Source: JAWSVE01 sp033852115
GTDB taxonomy: Bacteria > Pseudomonadota > Gammaproteobacteria > Pseudomonadales > Cellvibrionaceae
DNA length: 64,000 nt
NCBI GenBank assembly: GCA_033852115.1
Contig: JAWSVE010000008.1
Coordinates: forward strand, 695,712-759,711
Direction: 5' to 3'
Positions 41,149 to 50,116 of the stretch are shown here, in pieces. How positions within the stretch are numbered: the first letter of the stretch is position 1; each line of letters opens with the position of its first letter. The notes below the pieces were generated by a model. It was not told the origin of the DNA. It was given only the letters and a program-made list of their open reading frames with translations, and searched no databases. The translations under genes were made by a program, and so were the position numbers.

Positions 41149-43008
41149 TTAATTAACCTTCGTACCCAAAATCTCGTCGATCTCTAACCTTTCCAACGTT
41201 TCTTTCTTAAGCAGTGCATCGACCAATGTATCCAATTTATCTCGATTGTCACCCAGGATTTTGAGAGTGGTAATTTCTGCTTCACTGATAATTCGACGGA
41301 CTTCGCTATCAATTTTTTGCGCGGTGTCTTCGCTGAAATTTTTATCCTGCTGTATTTCGTAGCCGAGAAATGGGTGTTCTGTACCGGTTTTAAAATGCAC
41401 CGGGCCCAATAGGTCGCTCATGCCCCATTGGGCCACCATCATCCTGGCAAGACGTGTTGCCTGTTCTAAATCATTGGCGGCACCCGAGCTGGTATTATTC
41501 AGTACAATTTTTTCCGCGCAGCGGCCACCTAACATAACGGATAGACGCGTCATTAAATACTCTTCGGTATAGTTGTGCCGATCTTCTTCTGGTAGTTGTT
41601 CGGTCACCCCAAGCGCACGTCCGCGGGGAATAATAGAGACCTGTCGTAAAGGATCGCTATGCGGTAGTAGCAGAGCGGTGAGAGCATGGCCGCTTTCATG
41701 CACGGCGGTGCGTTGTCGCTCCGAAGGATTGACCAAATCTTTGCGCTCGCTTCCCATGATGATTTTATCGTGGGCATCGTTAAAGTCATCGCGACTGACT
41801 TTCTCTGCGTCGCGTCGAGCGGCTAGGAGTGCGGCTTCGTTCACCAGGTTTGCCAAATCCGCGCCGGAAAAACCCACCGTCATGCTAGCGATTTCTGCGA
41901 CGTCGACATTACTTTCCAATGGGACCTTGCGCAAATGCACACTTAGAATATCTTTGCGAGCACTGTGTTGTGGTAACTCCAGCGTGACTTTGCGATCAAA
42001 TCGTCCGGGGCGAAGAAGGGCCGGGTCGAGTACATCCGGACGATTGGTGGCGGCGAGTACGACGACGGCTTCATCCGCGCTAAAGCCATCCATTTCCGCG
42101 AGAATTTGATTCAGCGTTTGTTCGCGCTCGTCGTTGCCTCCACCTAAACCTGTGCCTCGTACCCGGCCAACGGAATCAATTTCGTCGACAAAAATAAGCG
42201 CCGGTGCCTTTTTGCGTGCATCGGTAAACATATCGCGTACGCGGGATGCACCAACGCCGACAAACATTTCAATAAATTCAGAACCGCTAATACTAAAAAA
42301 CGGTACGCCAGCTTCGTGTGCAGTGGCTTTCGCGAGTAAGGTTTTGCCTGTACCGGGCGGGCCCATTAATAAAATGCCACGAGGCATTTTTGCGCCGAGG
42401 CGGCGAAACTTTGCGGGATCTTTTAGGAAGTCGATAATTTCTTGCAAATCTTGCTTGGCGCTTTCGGCACCAGCCACGTCGTCAAAGCTGATTTGATTAT
42501 CATTCGATTCAAATAAACGCGCTTTGGATTTCGAAAAACCAAATAATCCATCTTTGCTGCCACCGCCCATTCGTTGTTGCAGCATGCGACTAGAGTAAAT
42601 AAAAAAGCCGAGAATGAGCAACCAGGGAAGTACACCCAATAGCAACTGAAACCATCGTGGTTCCTCGGAGCTTACGGCTGTGATGGCAACATTGTTGTCT
42701 TCGAGTAATTGCAGAAGGTCTGCATCATTTAGATTCGGTTTTACCGTAGTGAATTGAGCCGCTTGATCACTAGTGGGGTTGCGGTATTGGCCGCGAATTT
42801 GATCGCCCTTAAACGTGACCTCAGCCACGCGGCTGGCAATAACCGCTTGCTTAAACTCGCTATAGCCAATGCTCTCCGGTTTGGCTTCGGTCAAGCTCAA
42901 CGCAAAATAATACACAGCAAAAAAAGCAAATAGCCACATTAACGTGTGGCTATCAAACGGTTTTGGTGGCGGAGTACTTTGGTTCGTTTGCTTGGGTGTA
43001 TCAGCCAT
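41149..43008 (-). CDS. ftsH: ATP-dependent zinc metalloprotease FtsH
   Basis: 619 residues. N-terminal FtsH extracellular domain between two membrane segments (about 25-42 and 120-138). AAA module with Walker A GPPGTGKT (about 215-222), Walker B LIFVDEID and the second region of homology ATNRPDVLDPALLRPGRFDR. The peptidase domain has the zinc motif HESGH (about 435-439). It degrades membrane and short-lived cytosolic proteins as a hexamer. Slightly shorter than E. coli FtsH and not beside rlmE/folP, so it may be a second FtsH in this genome. Upstream by 17 bases is the pfkB-type kinase gene. Confidence 0.93.
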   Translation of the reverse strand: MADTPKQTNQSTPPPKPFDSHTLMWLFAFFAVYYFALSLTEAKPESIGYSEFKQAVIASRVAEVTFKGDQIRGQYRNPTSDQAAQFTTVKPNLNDADLLQLLEDNNVAITAVSSEEPRWFQLLLGVLPWLLILGFFIYSSRMLQQRMGGGSKDGLFGFSKSKARLFESNDNQISFDDVAGAESAKQDLQEIIDFLKDPAKFRRLGAKMPRGILLMGPPGTGKTLLAKATAHEAGVPFFSISGSEFIEMFVGVGASRVRDMFTDARKKAPALIFVDEIDSVGRVRGTGLGGGNDEREQTLNQILAEMDGFSADEAVVVLAATNRPDVLDPALLRPGRFDRKVTLELPQHSARKDILSVHLRKVPLESNVDVAEIASMTVGFSGADLANLVNEAALLAARRDAEKVSRDDFNDAHDKIIMGSERKDLVNPSERQRTAVHESGHALTALLLPHSDPLRQVSIIPRGRALGVTEQLPEEDRHNYTEEYLMTRLSVMLGGRCAEKIVLNNTSSGAANDLEQATRLARMMVAQWGMSDLLGPVHFKTGTEHPFLGYEIQQDKNFSEDTAQKIDSEVRRIISEAEITTLKILGDNRDKLDTLVDALLKKETLERLEIDEILGTKVN

Positions 43009-43025
43009 ATTCGCTTCTTGGTTGG

Positions 43026-44030
43026 TTAACTAATAATTTGCTGTTTGATCTCGTCATGTTGTTCGGCGGGTAACCGTGGGCCAAACTGTGTTACCAGTTT
43101 AGCGGAGGCTAAGCTTGCGAGATTGCCGGCGGTGGTAAAATCATGACCGTGGGTAATAGCATAAAGAAACGCACCGGCAAACATGTCACCCGCACCGTTG
43201 GTGTCGATGGCTTTAACCGGGTGAGAATCTATTTTGATTGTGTTTTCGCCATCGAATACCAATGCACCTTCAGCACCGAGCGTAATGGCAAACGTTTTTG
43301 TGTATTGCTTGATGGCTTCAGCTGCGGCTTCGATGCTCTCGGTTTGCGTGAATGCTTTGGCTTCGTCAGCATTACAAAATAATAAGTCGACGCCGCCGCC
43401 AATCATTTCTTTTAGACCGTCTCCGAAAAACTGCACCATGGCAGGGTCGGATAAACTGAGTGACGTTTTCACGCCGTGACTTTCCGCTAGCTCGCGTAAT
43501 TTAATGGCAGCGGATTTTCCGCTTTCTGATGAGACTTGATAACCCTCTATATAGACATACTGAGATTTCGCGACAGCGTCAGCGTGTATCTCAATGTCTG
43601 ATAGCTGTTCGCTGATGCCCAAAAAGGTATTCATGGTGCGCTCGGCATCGTCGGTAATCATCACCAAGCATTTGCCTGTGGTGCCAGCTTCTAAATTTCC
43701 GGTGTGGTGGTAATCAACCCCCGCATCGCGGAGGTCATCAATGTAAAACTGTCCGTTTTCATCGTCAGCCACTTTGCAAGAATAGAAATTTTTTGCACCG
43801 AAGTAGCTGGCGGCGATGATGCTATTGCACGCAGAACCACCAGAGGCGCGCTTAGAGGCAACAAGGTGATCAGAAAAATGCTCAATCAATGCTTGCTGGC
43901 GAGCTTCGTCGACTAGCGTCATGACTCCCTTATCAATACTTAGCGCGGCAAGGTCTGCGTCGCTGACTTCAATTTCGGTATCGACTAGCGCTGCACCCAT
44001 ACCGTAGATGTGGTAACCATCATTCATCAC
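43026..44030 (-). CDS. PfkB-family sugar/nucleoside kinase, adenosine-kinase-like
   Basis: 334 residues. Motifs: IYGMGAALVDTEIEVSD at the N-terminus, SGGSACNSIIAASYFGAKNFY (PfkB signature 1) and DTNGAGDMFAGAFLYAI with the anion-hole/catalytic Asp (GAGD). The segment YHTGNLEAGTTGKCLVMIT is typical of the adenosine kinase subgroup. It phosphorylates adenosine or a related ribosyl compound using ATP. Encoded 17 bases upstream of ftsH on the same strand. Confidence 0.88.
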   Translation of the reverse strand: MMNDGYHIYGMGAALVDTEIEVSDADLAALSIDKGVMTLVDEARQQALIEHFSDHLVASKRASGGSACNSIIAASYFGAKNFYSCKVADDENGQFYIDDLRDAGVDYHHTGNLEAGTTGKCLVMITDDAERTMNTFLGISEQLSDIEIHADAVAKSQYVYIEGYQVSSESGKSAAIKLRELAESHGVKTSLSLSDPAMVQFFGDGLKEMIGGGVDLLFCNADEAKAFTQTESIEAAAEAIKQYTKTFAITLGAEGALVFDGENTIKIDSHPVKAIDTNGAGDMFAGAFLYAITHGHDFTTAGNLASLASAKLVTQFGPRLPAEQHDEIKQQIIS

Positions 44031-44186
44031 AATGTGCCTTAATTCTGTCTGTTTTTATCGGGAGTCATTTCTCATTTAGTGGTCATTATCACGTTTTCTG
44101 CGCGATGATGAAAGGCCGTGGAATGTGTCTCGATAATCTTTTCCCGGGCCAGTAAACTAGTCATCCCTTAATCATCCAGTATTACT

Positions 44187-46496
44187 ATGCCCGGCAAATC
44201 ATCACGCACTCGCTCTCGCAAATCTAAGAAGCCTACACGCAGACGTCACAAGCCTAAGTCTCCAAGCTGGTGGCGTCGAGCGCTCAGTTATTGGTGGCTG
44301 TGGCTATTGGTGCCTGCACTGCTGGGCAGTATCTGGGCCGCTTATTTGGATTGGGTGGTTCGAGATAAGTTTGAAGGAAAAAAATGGGCGCTGCCTGCCA
44401 GGGTTTATGCCCAACCTTTAGAACTCTACGCCGGACTGCCGCTACGCCTTAGTGAATTGGTGTCTGAACTGAACGCATTAGGTTATCAGCGTAATAGTCG
44501 AGTCACCAAAGCTGGCCGTTACTGGGTTGATGGCGCACAGGTTCAGCTATTTAGCCGTGGGTTTTCCTTTTGGGATGGCAGTGAGCAACCCCAAGCGATG
44601 CGTGTGTCTTTCGATGGCGATGTTGTGAGTGCGTTGCACAACGCGGCGGGGCAAGACCTTGCCATTGTCCGTATTGAGCCACAGGAAATTGGTGGGATTT
44701 ACCCTGCCCACATGGAAGATAGGCTGCTTGTTAGGCTACAGGATATTCCGCCATTGTTAGGGGAAACGCTCATCGCTGTCGAGGATCGTCGCTTCCTTGA
44801 ACACTTCGGTATTTCTCTGCGAGGCATTGCCCGTGCTGCCTACATGAACATGAAAGCAGGGCAGGTGGTCCAGGGCGGTAGTACCTTGACCCAGCAGTTA
44901 GTGAAAAATTTTTACCTAAACCATGAACGCAGTTTAGTGCGCAAGTTCAATGAAGCAATTATGGCGATTTCGTTGGACTTCCATTACAGCAAGTCGGAAA
45001 TATTAGAGACGTATCTGAATGAGGTGTACCTGGGGCAAAGTGGTGCTAGAGGTATCCATGGTTTTGCACTGGGCGCGCAACATTACTTCCGTCAACCGCT
45101 AAGGGAACTCAAAATTCACCAAATAGCGCTGTTGGTCGGCTTAGTGAAAGGGGCGTCCTACTACAACCCTTGGCGTAATCCGGAGCGTGCGACAGAGCGT
45201 CGGGATGTGGTTATTAGGCTGATGCGAGAAAACGATTTGATTAATCCGCTGGAAGCGGAGCTGGCGCTTAAACAACCGCTGGATGTGGTGGCAGAGAGTG
45301 CATCCAGTGTCTATAGCTACCCAGCTTTTATTGATTTGGTTAAACGTCAACTGCAAAGAGATTACGACGAAGACGATTTGCGAAGTGAAGGGCTTCGAGT
45401 GTTCACCACCCTATCTCCACGTGTTCAGAGTGCGGTCCAATCAGCGATATCCCAGCGCTTGAAGCGGTTAGAGAGCGACTATCAATTGGATGCGAAGTCT
45501 TTACAGGGTGCAGCGATAGTGACGGATGTCGGTAGTGGAGAAGTCTTGGCTGTGGTGGGGGATCGGCAGGCGCGTGCATCAGGGTTCAATCGGGCGCTGG
45601 ACGCGAAACGGCCGATTGGCTCATTGGCGAAACCCGCTATTTATTTGGCGGCCCTAAACGATGCAGCACGGTACACCCTTATCACACCAATTGATGATTC
45701 TGAGTTAAGTGTGTTCATTGATGGAAATAATATTTGGCAGCCCAAAAACTTTTCTTTGGAGTCACACGGCGTGATACCGCTCTATCAGGGGTTGGCGCAG
45801 TCCTATAATCAGGCCAGTGCACGTTTGGGGTACACGGTGGGTGTTGATACGGTGATTGATACGCTGCATTCTTTGGGGATCCAGGTCGATATTCCTGAGT
45901 TACCAGCAATTCTCTTGGGCTCCATCGATTTGTCGCCAGCTGATGTGGTGGCGATGTATCAAACAATTGCCGCTGAAGGGGTATATACGCCGCAGCGAGC
46001 AATTCGTTCGGTATTAACGGCTGAGGGACAACCGTTGGCTCGCTATCCGTTGGACGCCGATATTCGCTTTGACCCCGCTACCGTGCAACTCCTGCAATTC
46101 GCTTTACAAGCAACCATGCGAGAAGGCACAGGTAAGACCGTTTACAGGACGATCGATGAGAGGATTTCTATAGCGGGTAAGACTGGGACAACTAACGATC
46201 AGCGTGATAGCTGGTTTGCAGGCTTCACAGGGGACCACCTCGCTGTGGTCTGGGTAGGCCGGGATGATAATGGTGCGACGCCGCTGACGGGAGCAACCGG
46301 TGCCATGCGGGTGTGGGGGGATATTTTTAACGACGTACCAACACGCTCGCTGGAGATTTTCCCCGACAAGCGAATTCAACGTTTTTGGGTTGATCCCGTA
46401 CAAAATGGTCTAAGTAGGGAGCGCTGTCGGTCTGCGGTGGCAGTGCCTTTCATCAAGGGTAGTGAGCCGAAAGTGACAGTGCCTTGCAGGCATTGA
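44187..46496 (+). CDS. mrcB: Bifunctional penicillin-binding protein 1b
   Basis: 769 residues. Basic cytoplasmic tail (SRTRSRKSKKPTRRRHKPK), membrane anchor (about 34-52), UB2H-like domain with RDKFEGKKWALPARVYAQPLELYAG, and GT51 transglycosylase with catalytic Glu in VEDRRFLEHFGI (about 198) and GGSTLTQQLVKNFYL. The transpeptidase has the acylated Ser in RPIGSLAKP (about 478), SYNQ and KTGT (about 665). It polymerises and cross-links peptidoglycan in the periplasm. Length and layout match PBP1b rather than PBP1a. A TPR lipoprotein follows. Confidence 0.95.
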   Translation: MPGKSSRTRSRKSKKPTRRRHKPKSPSWWRRALSYWWLWLLVPALLGSIWAAYLDWVVRDKFEGKKWALPARVYAQPLELYAGLPLRLSELVSELNALGYQRNSRVTKAGRYWVDGAQVQLFSRGFSFWDGSEQPQAMRVSFDGDVVSALHNAAGQDLAIVRIEPQEIGGIYPAHMEDRLLVRLQDIPPLLGETLIAVEDRRFLEHFGISLRGIARAAYMNMKAGQVVQGGSTLTQQLVKNFYLNHERSLVRKFNEAIMAISLDFHYSKSEILETYLNEVYLGQSGARGIHGFALGAQHYFRQPLRELKIHQIALLVGLVKGASYYNPWRNPERATERRDVVIRLMRENDLINPLEAELALKQPLDVVAESASSVYSYPAFIDLVKRQLQRDYDEDDLRSEGLRVFTTLSPRVQSAVQSAISQRLKRLESDYQLDAKSLQGAAIVTDVGSGEVLAVVGDRQARASGFNRALDAKRPIGSLAKPAIYLAALNDAARYTLITPIDDSELSVFIDGNNIWQPKNFSLESHGVIPLYQGLAQSYNQASARLGYTVGVDTVIDTLHSLGIQVDIPELPAILLGSIDLSPADVVAMYQTIAAEGVYTPQRAIRSVLTAEGQPLARYPLDADIRFDPATVQLLQFALQATMREGTGKTVYRTIDERISIAGKTGTTNDQRDSWFAGFTGDHLAVVWVGRDDNGATPLTGATGAMRVWGDIFNDVPTRSLEIFPDKRIQRFWVDPVQNGLSRERCRSAVAVPFIKGSEPKVTVPCRH

Positions 46497-46557
46497 AACG
46501 GCGGTGTTAATCGTTAAAGTGTGCTTGCCAGATCAGTTCCTTCATTGAGGTAAAAAG

Positions 46558-46965
46558 TTGAAACAATTGTCTCTTCATCGGTATTTAGTCAGCGTTGTTA
46601 TTATCTCTTTGCTATTTGCCGGAGGTTGTACGTCGTATAGACCTGAATCGGCTGTGGTCGAGGATGAAACAGCCCCGGCTGGCAGAGTGTTGCCGACTAA
46701 GGCGAGCGATCAAATGTTAGTGCAGGCGCAGCAGGCCCTTAGCGGTGGCGATTCACAAAGCGCTATTGCTTTCGCCGAACGCGGTTTGCGCATCGATCGT
46801 CGTAACTCCGAGCTATATATGGTGTTGGCGAAGGCCTATACCAATATGGATGATTTAAATCGAGCTGCACAGTTCGCAGAGCAAGCGGTACGGTTTGCTT
46901 CACCCGGTTCCGATGTAGAGCAAGCGTCGCGAGACTATTTAAGCTTTTTAAAAAAACGCAGGTAG
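46558..46965 (+). CDS. TPR-containing lipoprotein
   Basis: 135 residues with a TTG start, chosen because TGAGGTAAAAAG lies just before it and the lipoprotein signal fits (FAGGC, Cys24). The mature part has about one and a half TPR units (DQMLVQAQQALSGGDSQSAIAFAERGLRIDRRNSELYMVLAKAYTNMDDLNRAAQFAEQAVRFA). It is directly downstream of mrcB on the same strand, so it may be a partner in peptidoglycan synthesis, similar in style to LpoB/YbgF-type factors; inference from context only. Confidence 0.85.
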   Translation: MKQLSLHRYLVSVVIISLLFAGGCTSYRPESAVVEDETAPAGRVLPTKASDQMLVQAQQALSGGDSQSAIAFAERGLRIDRRNSELYMVLAKAYTNMDDLNRAAQFAEQAVRFASPGSDVEQASRDYLSFLKKRR

Positions 46966-47297
46966 TTGCTGCTTTTTCACGAATTTGCCGCTGGCACAGG
47001 TCTTTACACCTCTTAAGCCTCCAGAAATGTGAAGTAGTTCACTTTTGATGCTAATATCCCGCAAGGTTAGCAATGGTATTCTAAGCGCGCGGACCTTTAG
47101 GGTCAGCAACAGCCTTCTAAGCGTTGCGACTTGCAATGGGCTCGTATAGTTGGGAGCAAGACCATCTTCACCTCAAATTTCCGTCAATTGCCCACAATTT
47201 GGCTACACTTCTAGAGTGTAGGTCCAGCTCTTCCTTCAGAACAACCGGGGATTGTGGACTGATGGGGATACTCGTTGACAAGTAGAATCGGACACCT
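46966..47297 (+). promoter_or_regulatory. Upstream region of the DUF1631 gene
   Basis: 332 bases without a gene. Contains a perfect 7-bp dyad CTACACT-TCTAG-AGTGTAG at 47203-47221, about 75 bases before the DUF1631 start, which could be an operator. The region begins immediately after the TPR lipoprotein stop and has no obvious terminator. Confidence 0.4.
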
Positions 47298-49718
47298 ATG
47301 AGCGACACGCGAAACGATCCAAACCGGCCACACCTCCATGCAGTAGGGCAATTCCCTGAGGCTAAAGCCGTTGAACACCTCAAGCACTTGCAGAAAGTCT
47401 GCGCAGACCACTGCGAAGATGTTTTCATGAAATTTTTCAAGGCCCTGGATGAGAAGCTTCTAGAGTTTGCGGATGGTGCTAAAACCAATCAAGAAGCGAC
47501 CAAGCTTCAAGAGACCGTGCGGGAATTCCGCATTAACGGAAAAAACCTTAAGCAGTTTTTTATCACCACAACCGCAGAAGGTTTCGTAAAGTTTAAAAAT
47601 AAAAAACTTAATACCCGCACCGGCGAAGAAAAATACCGTGGTGATATGCTGTCGTTGGTCGATAACGAAGACCTAGAAGAAACAATCGCTATATCGTCTG
47701 TTGCTCGACGAGCCGAGGAAGCTTATGGCGAGGAGTTGTGGTGTCTTAATCAGCGTTTCGCGGTGCTGATTAATGGTGAGACGGTCCAAGAATATAACAA
47801 TCCCGTTAGCCCCATCCAGTTTTGCGAAGCACTGCGCAAGGGCATGCAAAAGCTCTCTATTGATACTAAATCAAAGATTATTGCCTACAAAATCTTTGAT
47901 AATGTTTTTATTGCGCGTTTAAAAGAAATATTGGACGACGTTAATCGTTATTTTATCAATCAAGAAATACTACCTGGAATTACCCGCAGCACGCATGCGG
48001 CTAGCGATGCGGTAGATCTACCATTGCCAGGTTTCGATTCCGCTGGTGCAACTCAAACTCAGCCCCCTGCGTCGCCGCAGTCTAATCCGCGACCGGTTAA
48101 TCAGGGGGAAGCTCCGGCACGGCCCCCCGGCTTTGCGCAGGCGCTTCCACAATCAAACGTCGTGCAGACTCCTGTTGCCGGCGGGCCAACAGAGCAATAC
48201 CAAGGTCAGCTAGTCGACGCAATTCGCACCTTGCAAAATCACATCGCGATGGGTGACCCAGCGGCCGCACAACAAGGTGCCGCGCCTTCAGGTTACAACC
48301 AAAGCCCAGGCGGCGCAGCTGCACCCAATGGTGTGGCGCCTTCTGGTGCTGGAACTGGAGCGGTTGCGTACTCTAATCAACAGCTTGTCACCGCACTGCA
48401 AACCTTACAAGGGCAGGCGTTATCCAATACGGCGGTATTTTCAGACGCAACTGAAAATCAGGCCCAGGTTGTTACTCCGATTGATATCAACGCCGCTAGC
48501 CAACAATTAACGGAGCAACTGAAAGAAGAATCCAAAGATGGCGAGCTTGATGGTATGGATATGCATACCATCGAGTTGGTGGGTATGTTGTTTGAATACA
48601 TGCTGTCTGACGAAAATCTGCCGGATTCCATCAAAGCTATCCTAAGTTATTTACATACGCCGTTCTTAAAGGTTGCGTTTCTTGATAGTTCCTTTTTTGA
48701 AAAAGCTGAGCACCCGGCTCGTTTGTTGCTAAATTCCTTGGCGGAAGCGGGTTCGAAATGGGTGAGTAACGATGGCTCATCGCAATATGAAATTTACACC
48801 AAGGTAAAACAAATTGTCTCACGGGTTTTAGAAGACTTTGAAAAAGATGTGCGGTTGTTCGCGGAGCTGTTATTAGAGTTTAGCTCCTATGTTAAAAAGA
48901 TTTCTCGCCGACAAGACTTGATGGAAAAGCGTGCGCTTGAAAAAGTGCAAGGTGAAGAGAAATTACGCGAAGTAAAAATACGCGTTAACAATGAAGTGCG
49001 GTCACGAACAGATGGTAAAGAATTGCCATCAGCGATCTTATTGTTGCTGTTGCAACCATGGTCTGATTACCTGGCATTTTTGCTGCTGCGTTATGGTGAT
49101 GAATCTGAATTGTGGCAAAAGGCATTAAAAGCGATTGATGACGTTCTTTGGAGTATCCAGCCTAAAACGGACCCCAAAGAAAAAGCCAAGCAAATGGATC
49201 TGCATGACGATTTACTCGACGTTATTGAAAACGGTTTCGAAACAATTGGCTATGATCAAACAAAAGGGAAAAAGCTTGTAGAGGCAGTATTGTCGCTACA
49301 GGAGCAAGCGATGCAAAGCCGTAAAGTGGCGCCAGCTCCTGAGCCTGAGCGGGAAGAGTTGGAAGCTAAGGCGGCTGAAAAAGCAGGTCACGTTCAAGAG
49401 CCTGAAGAAAAGCCCACACCAGAAGAAGAAAAAATGGTTGAGAACTTAAAAATGATTGAGTTCGGGACTTGGTTTGAGTTCGACGGTGGAAAACGCTTGA
49501 AAGTCGCTTGGTATAACTCGAAAACCATGCACTACATGCTGGTAGATCAAATGGGTAAAAAAGTAGCCATGAAGTCTGGTTTAGCCTTGGCAAGAATGAT
49601 GTTGTCCGGTGAAGCTAAAGTTATTGCAGGAAGCACCAAACCATTCTTCGAGCGTGCGCTAGAAAATATTTTCCAAAGCCTTAATGCGAGAGCGGAGGCT
49701 GTTGCCCCGGAGAAATAA
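47298..49718 (+). CDS. DUF1631-family protein
   Basis: 806 residues. No signal peptide. The N-terminal helical domain (FPEAKAVEHLKHLQKVCADHCEDVFMKFFKALDEK) and central LQRFDEEL-like helices (RFAVLINGETVQEYNNPVSPIQFCEALRKGMQKL) are separated by a Pro/Gln/Ala-rich low-complexity linker (about 245-385). A DUF1631 core follows (MDMHTIELVGMLFEYMLSDENLPDSIKAILSYLHTPFLKVAFLDSSFFEKAEHPARLLLNSLAEAG). The C-terminal part (about 715-800) resembles a PilZ-like beta-barrel (GTWFEFDGGKRLKVAWYNSKTMHYMLVDQMGKKVA). A PilZ gene follows one base after its stop. Likely a c-di-GMP-related effector or scaffold; function unproven. Confidence 0.85.
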   Translation: MSDTRNDPNRPHLHAVGQFPEAKAVEHLKHLQKVCADHCEDVFMKFFKALDEKLLEFADGAKTNQEATKLQETVREFRINGKNLKQFFITTTAEGFVKFKNKKLNTRTGEEKYRGDMLSLVDNEDLEETIAISSVARRAEEAYGEELWCLNQRFAVLINGETVQEYNNPVSPIQFCEALRKGMQKLSIDTKSKIIAYKIFDNVFIARLKEILDDVNRYFINQEILPGITRSTHAASDAVDLPLPGFDSAGATQTQPPASPQSNPRPVNQGEAPARPPGFAQALPQSNVVQTPVAGGPTEQYQGQLVDAIRTLQNHIAMGDPAAAQQGAAPSGYNQSPGGAAAPNGVAPSGAGTGAVAYSNQQLVTALQTLQGQALSNTAVFSDATENQAQVVTPIDINAASQQLTEQLKEESKDGELDGMDMHTIELVGMLFEYMLSDENLPDSIKAILSYLHTPFLKVAFLDSSFFEKAEHPARLLLNSLAEAGSKWVSNDGSSQYEIYTKVKQIVSRVLEDFEKDVRLFAELLLEFSSYVKKISRRQDLMEKRALEKVQGEEKLREVKIRVNNEVRSRTDGKELPSAILLLLLQPWSDYLAFLLLRYGDESELWQKALKAIDDVLWSIQPKTDPKEKAKQMDLHDDLLDVIENGFETIGYDQTKGKKLVEAVLSLQEQAMQSRKVAPAPEPEREELEAKAAEKAGHVQEPEEKPTPEEEKMVENLKMIEFGTWFEFDGGKRLKVAWYNSKTMHYMLVDQMGKKVAMKSGLALARMMLSGEAKVIAGSTKPFFERALENIFQSLNARAEAVAPEK

Positions 49719-49719
49719 C

Positions 49720-50076
49720 ATGGAACCGTTGTCGCCAGGTCAGGAAAAGCGCCGCTTAAAACGGCACACGCTCACTGGCTCGGTAAATGTATACGACCGT
49801 GCTAGTAAAGCCTTTCTCGGCCAAGTGGTTAATATTCATCGAGAAGGGTTAATGATGATGGGCAATTTCCCGTACAAGGAAGGTACGATCTACAAAATAG
49901 ACTTACACCTCCCCGAGCCCATTGGCGACACACAGTTAATTCCTATGTCTATCGACTGCCTCTGGACCAGAGATGAAGATGCTAATAGATCTTATTGGGT
50001 AGGTTGCAGTATTTCTAGTATCGAGCCTTCAGCGCTTGAAAGTTTAGACAAGCTCATTGACGCGATGACTGTCTGA
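49720..50076 (+). CDS. PilZ-domain protein
   Basis: 118 residues from the ATG at 49720, one base after the DUF1631 stop codon. PilZ features: basic motif KRRLKRHTL near the N-terminus (RxxxR type) and VVNIHREGLMMMG, corresponding to D/NxSxxG with His-Arg-Glu in place of Ser-x-x. C-terminal strands IDCLWTRDEDANRSYWVGCSI. PilZ domains bind cyclic di-GMP; here the second motif is degenerate, so binding may be altered. The 1-base spacing indicates co-translation with the DUF1631 protein. Confidence 0.8.
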   Translation: MEPLSPGQEKRRLKRHTLTGSVNVYDRASKAFLGQVVNIHREGLMMMGNFPYKEGTIYKIDLHLPEPIGDTQLIPMSIDCLWTRDEDANRSYWVGCSISSIEPSALESLDKLIDAMTV

Positions 50077-50082
50077 CCTCTG

Positions 50083-50107
50083 TAGAGTTTTTCGCTCTAG
50101 CTTTTTT
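50083..50107 (+). terminator. Possible terminator after the PilZ gene
   Basis: Short stem TAGAG (50083-50087) / CTCTA (50095-50099) followed by GCTTTTTTC. The stem is weak, so this is only a candidate. Confidence 0.4.
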
Positions 50108-50116
50108 CACTTTAGC

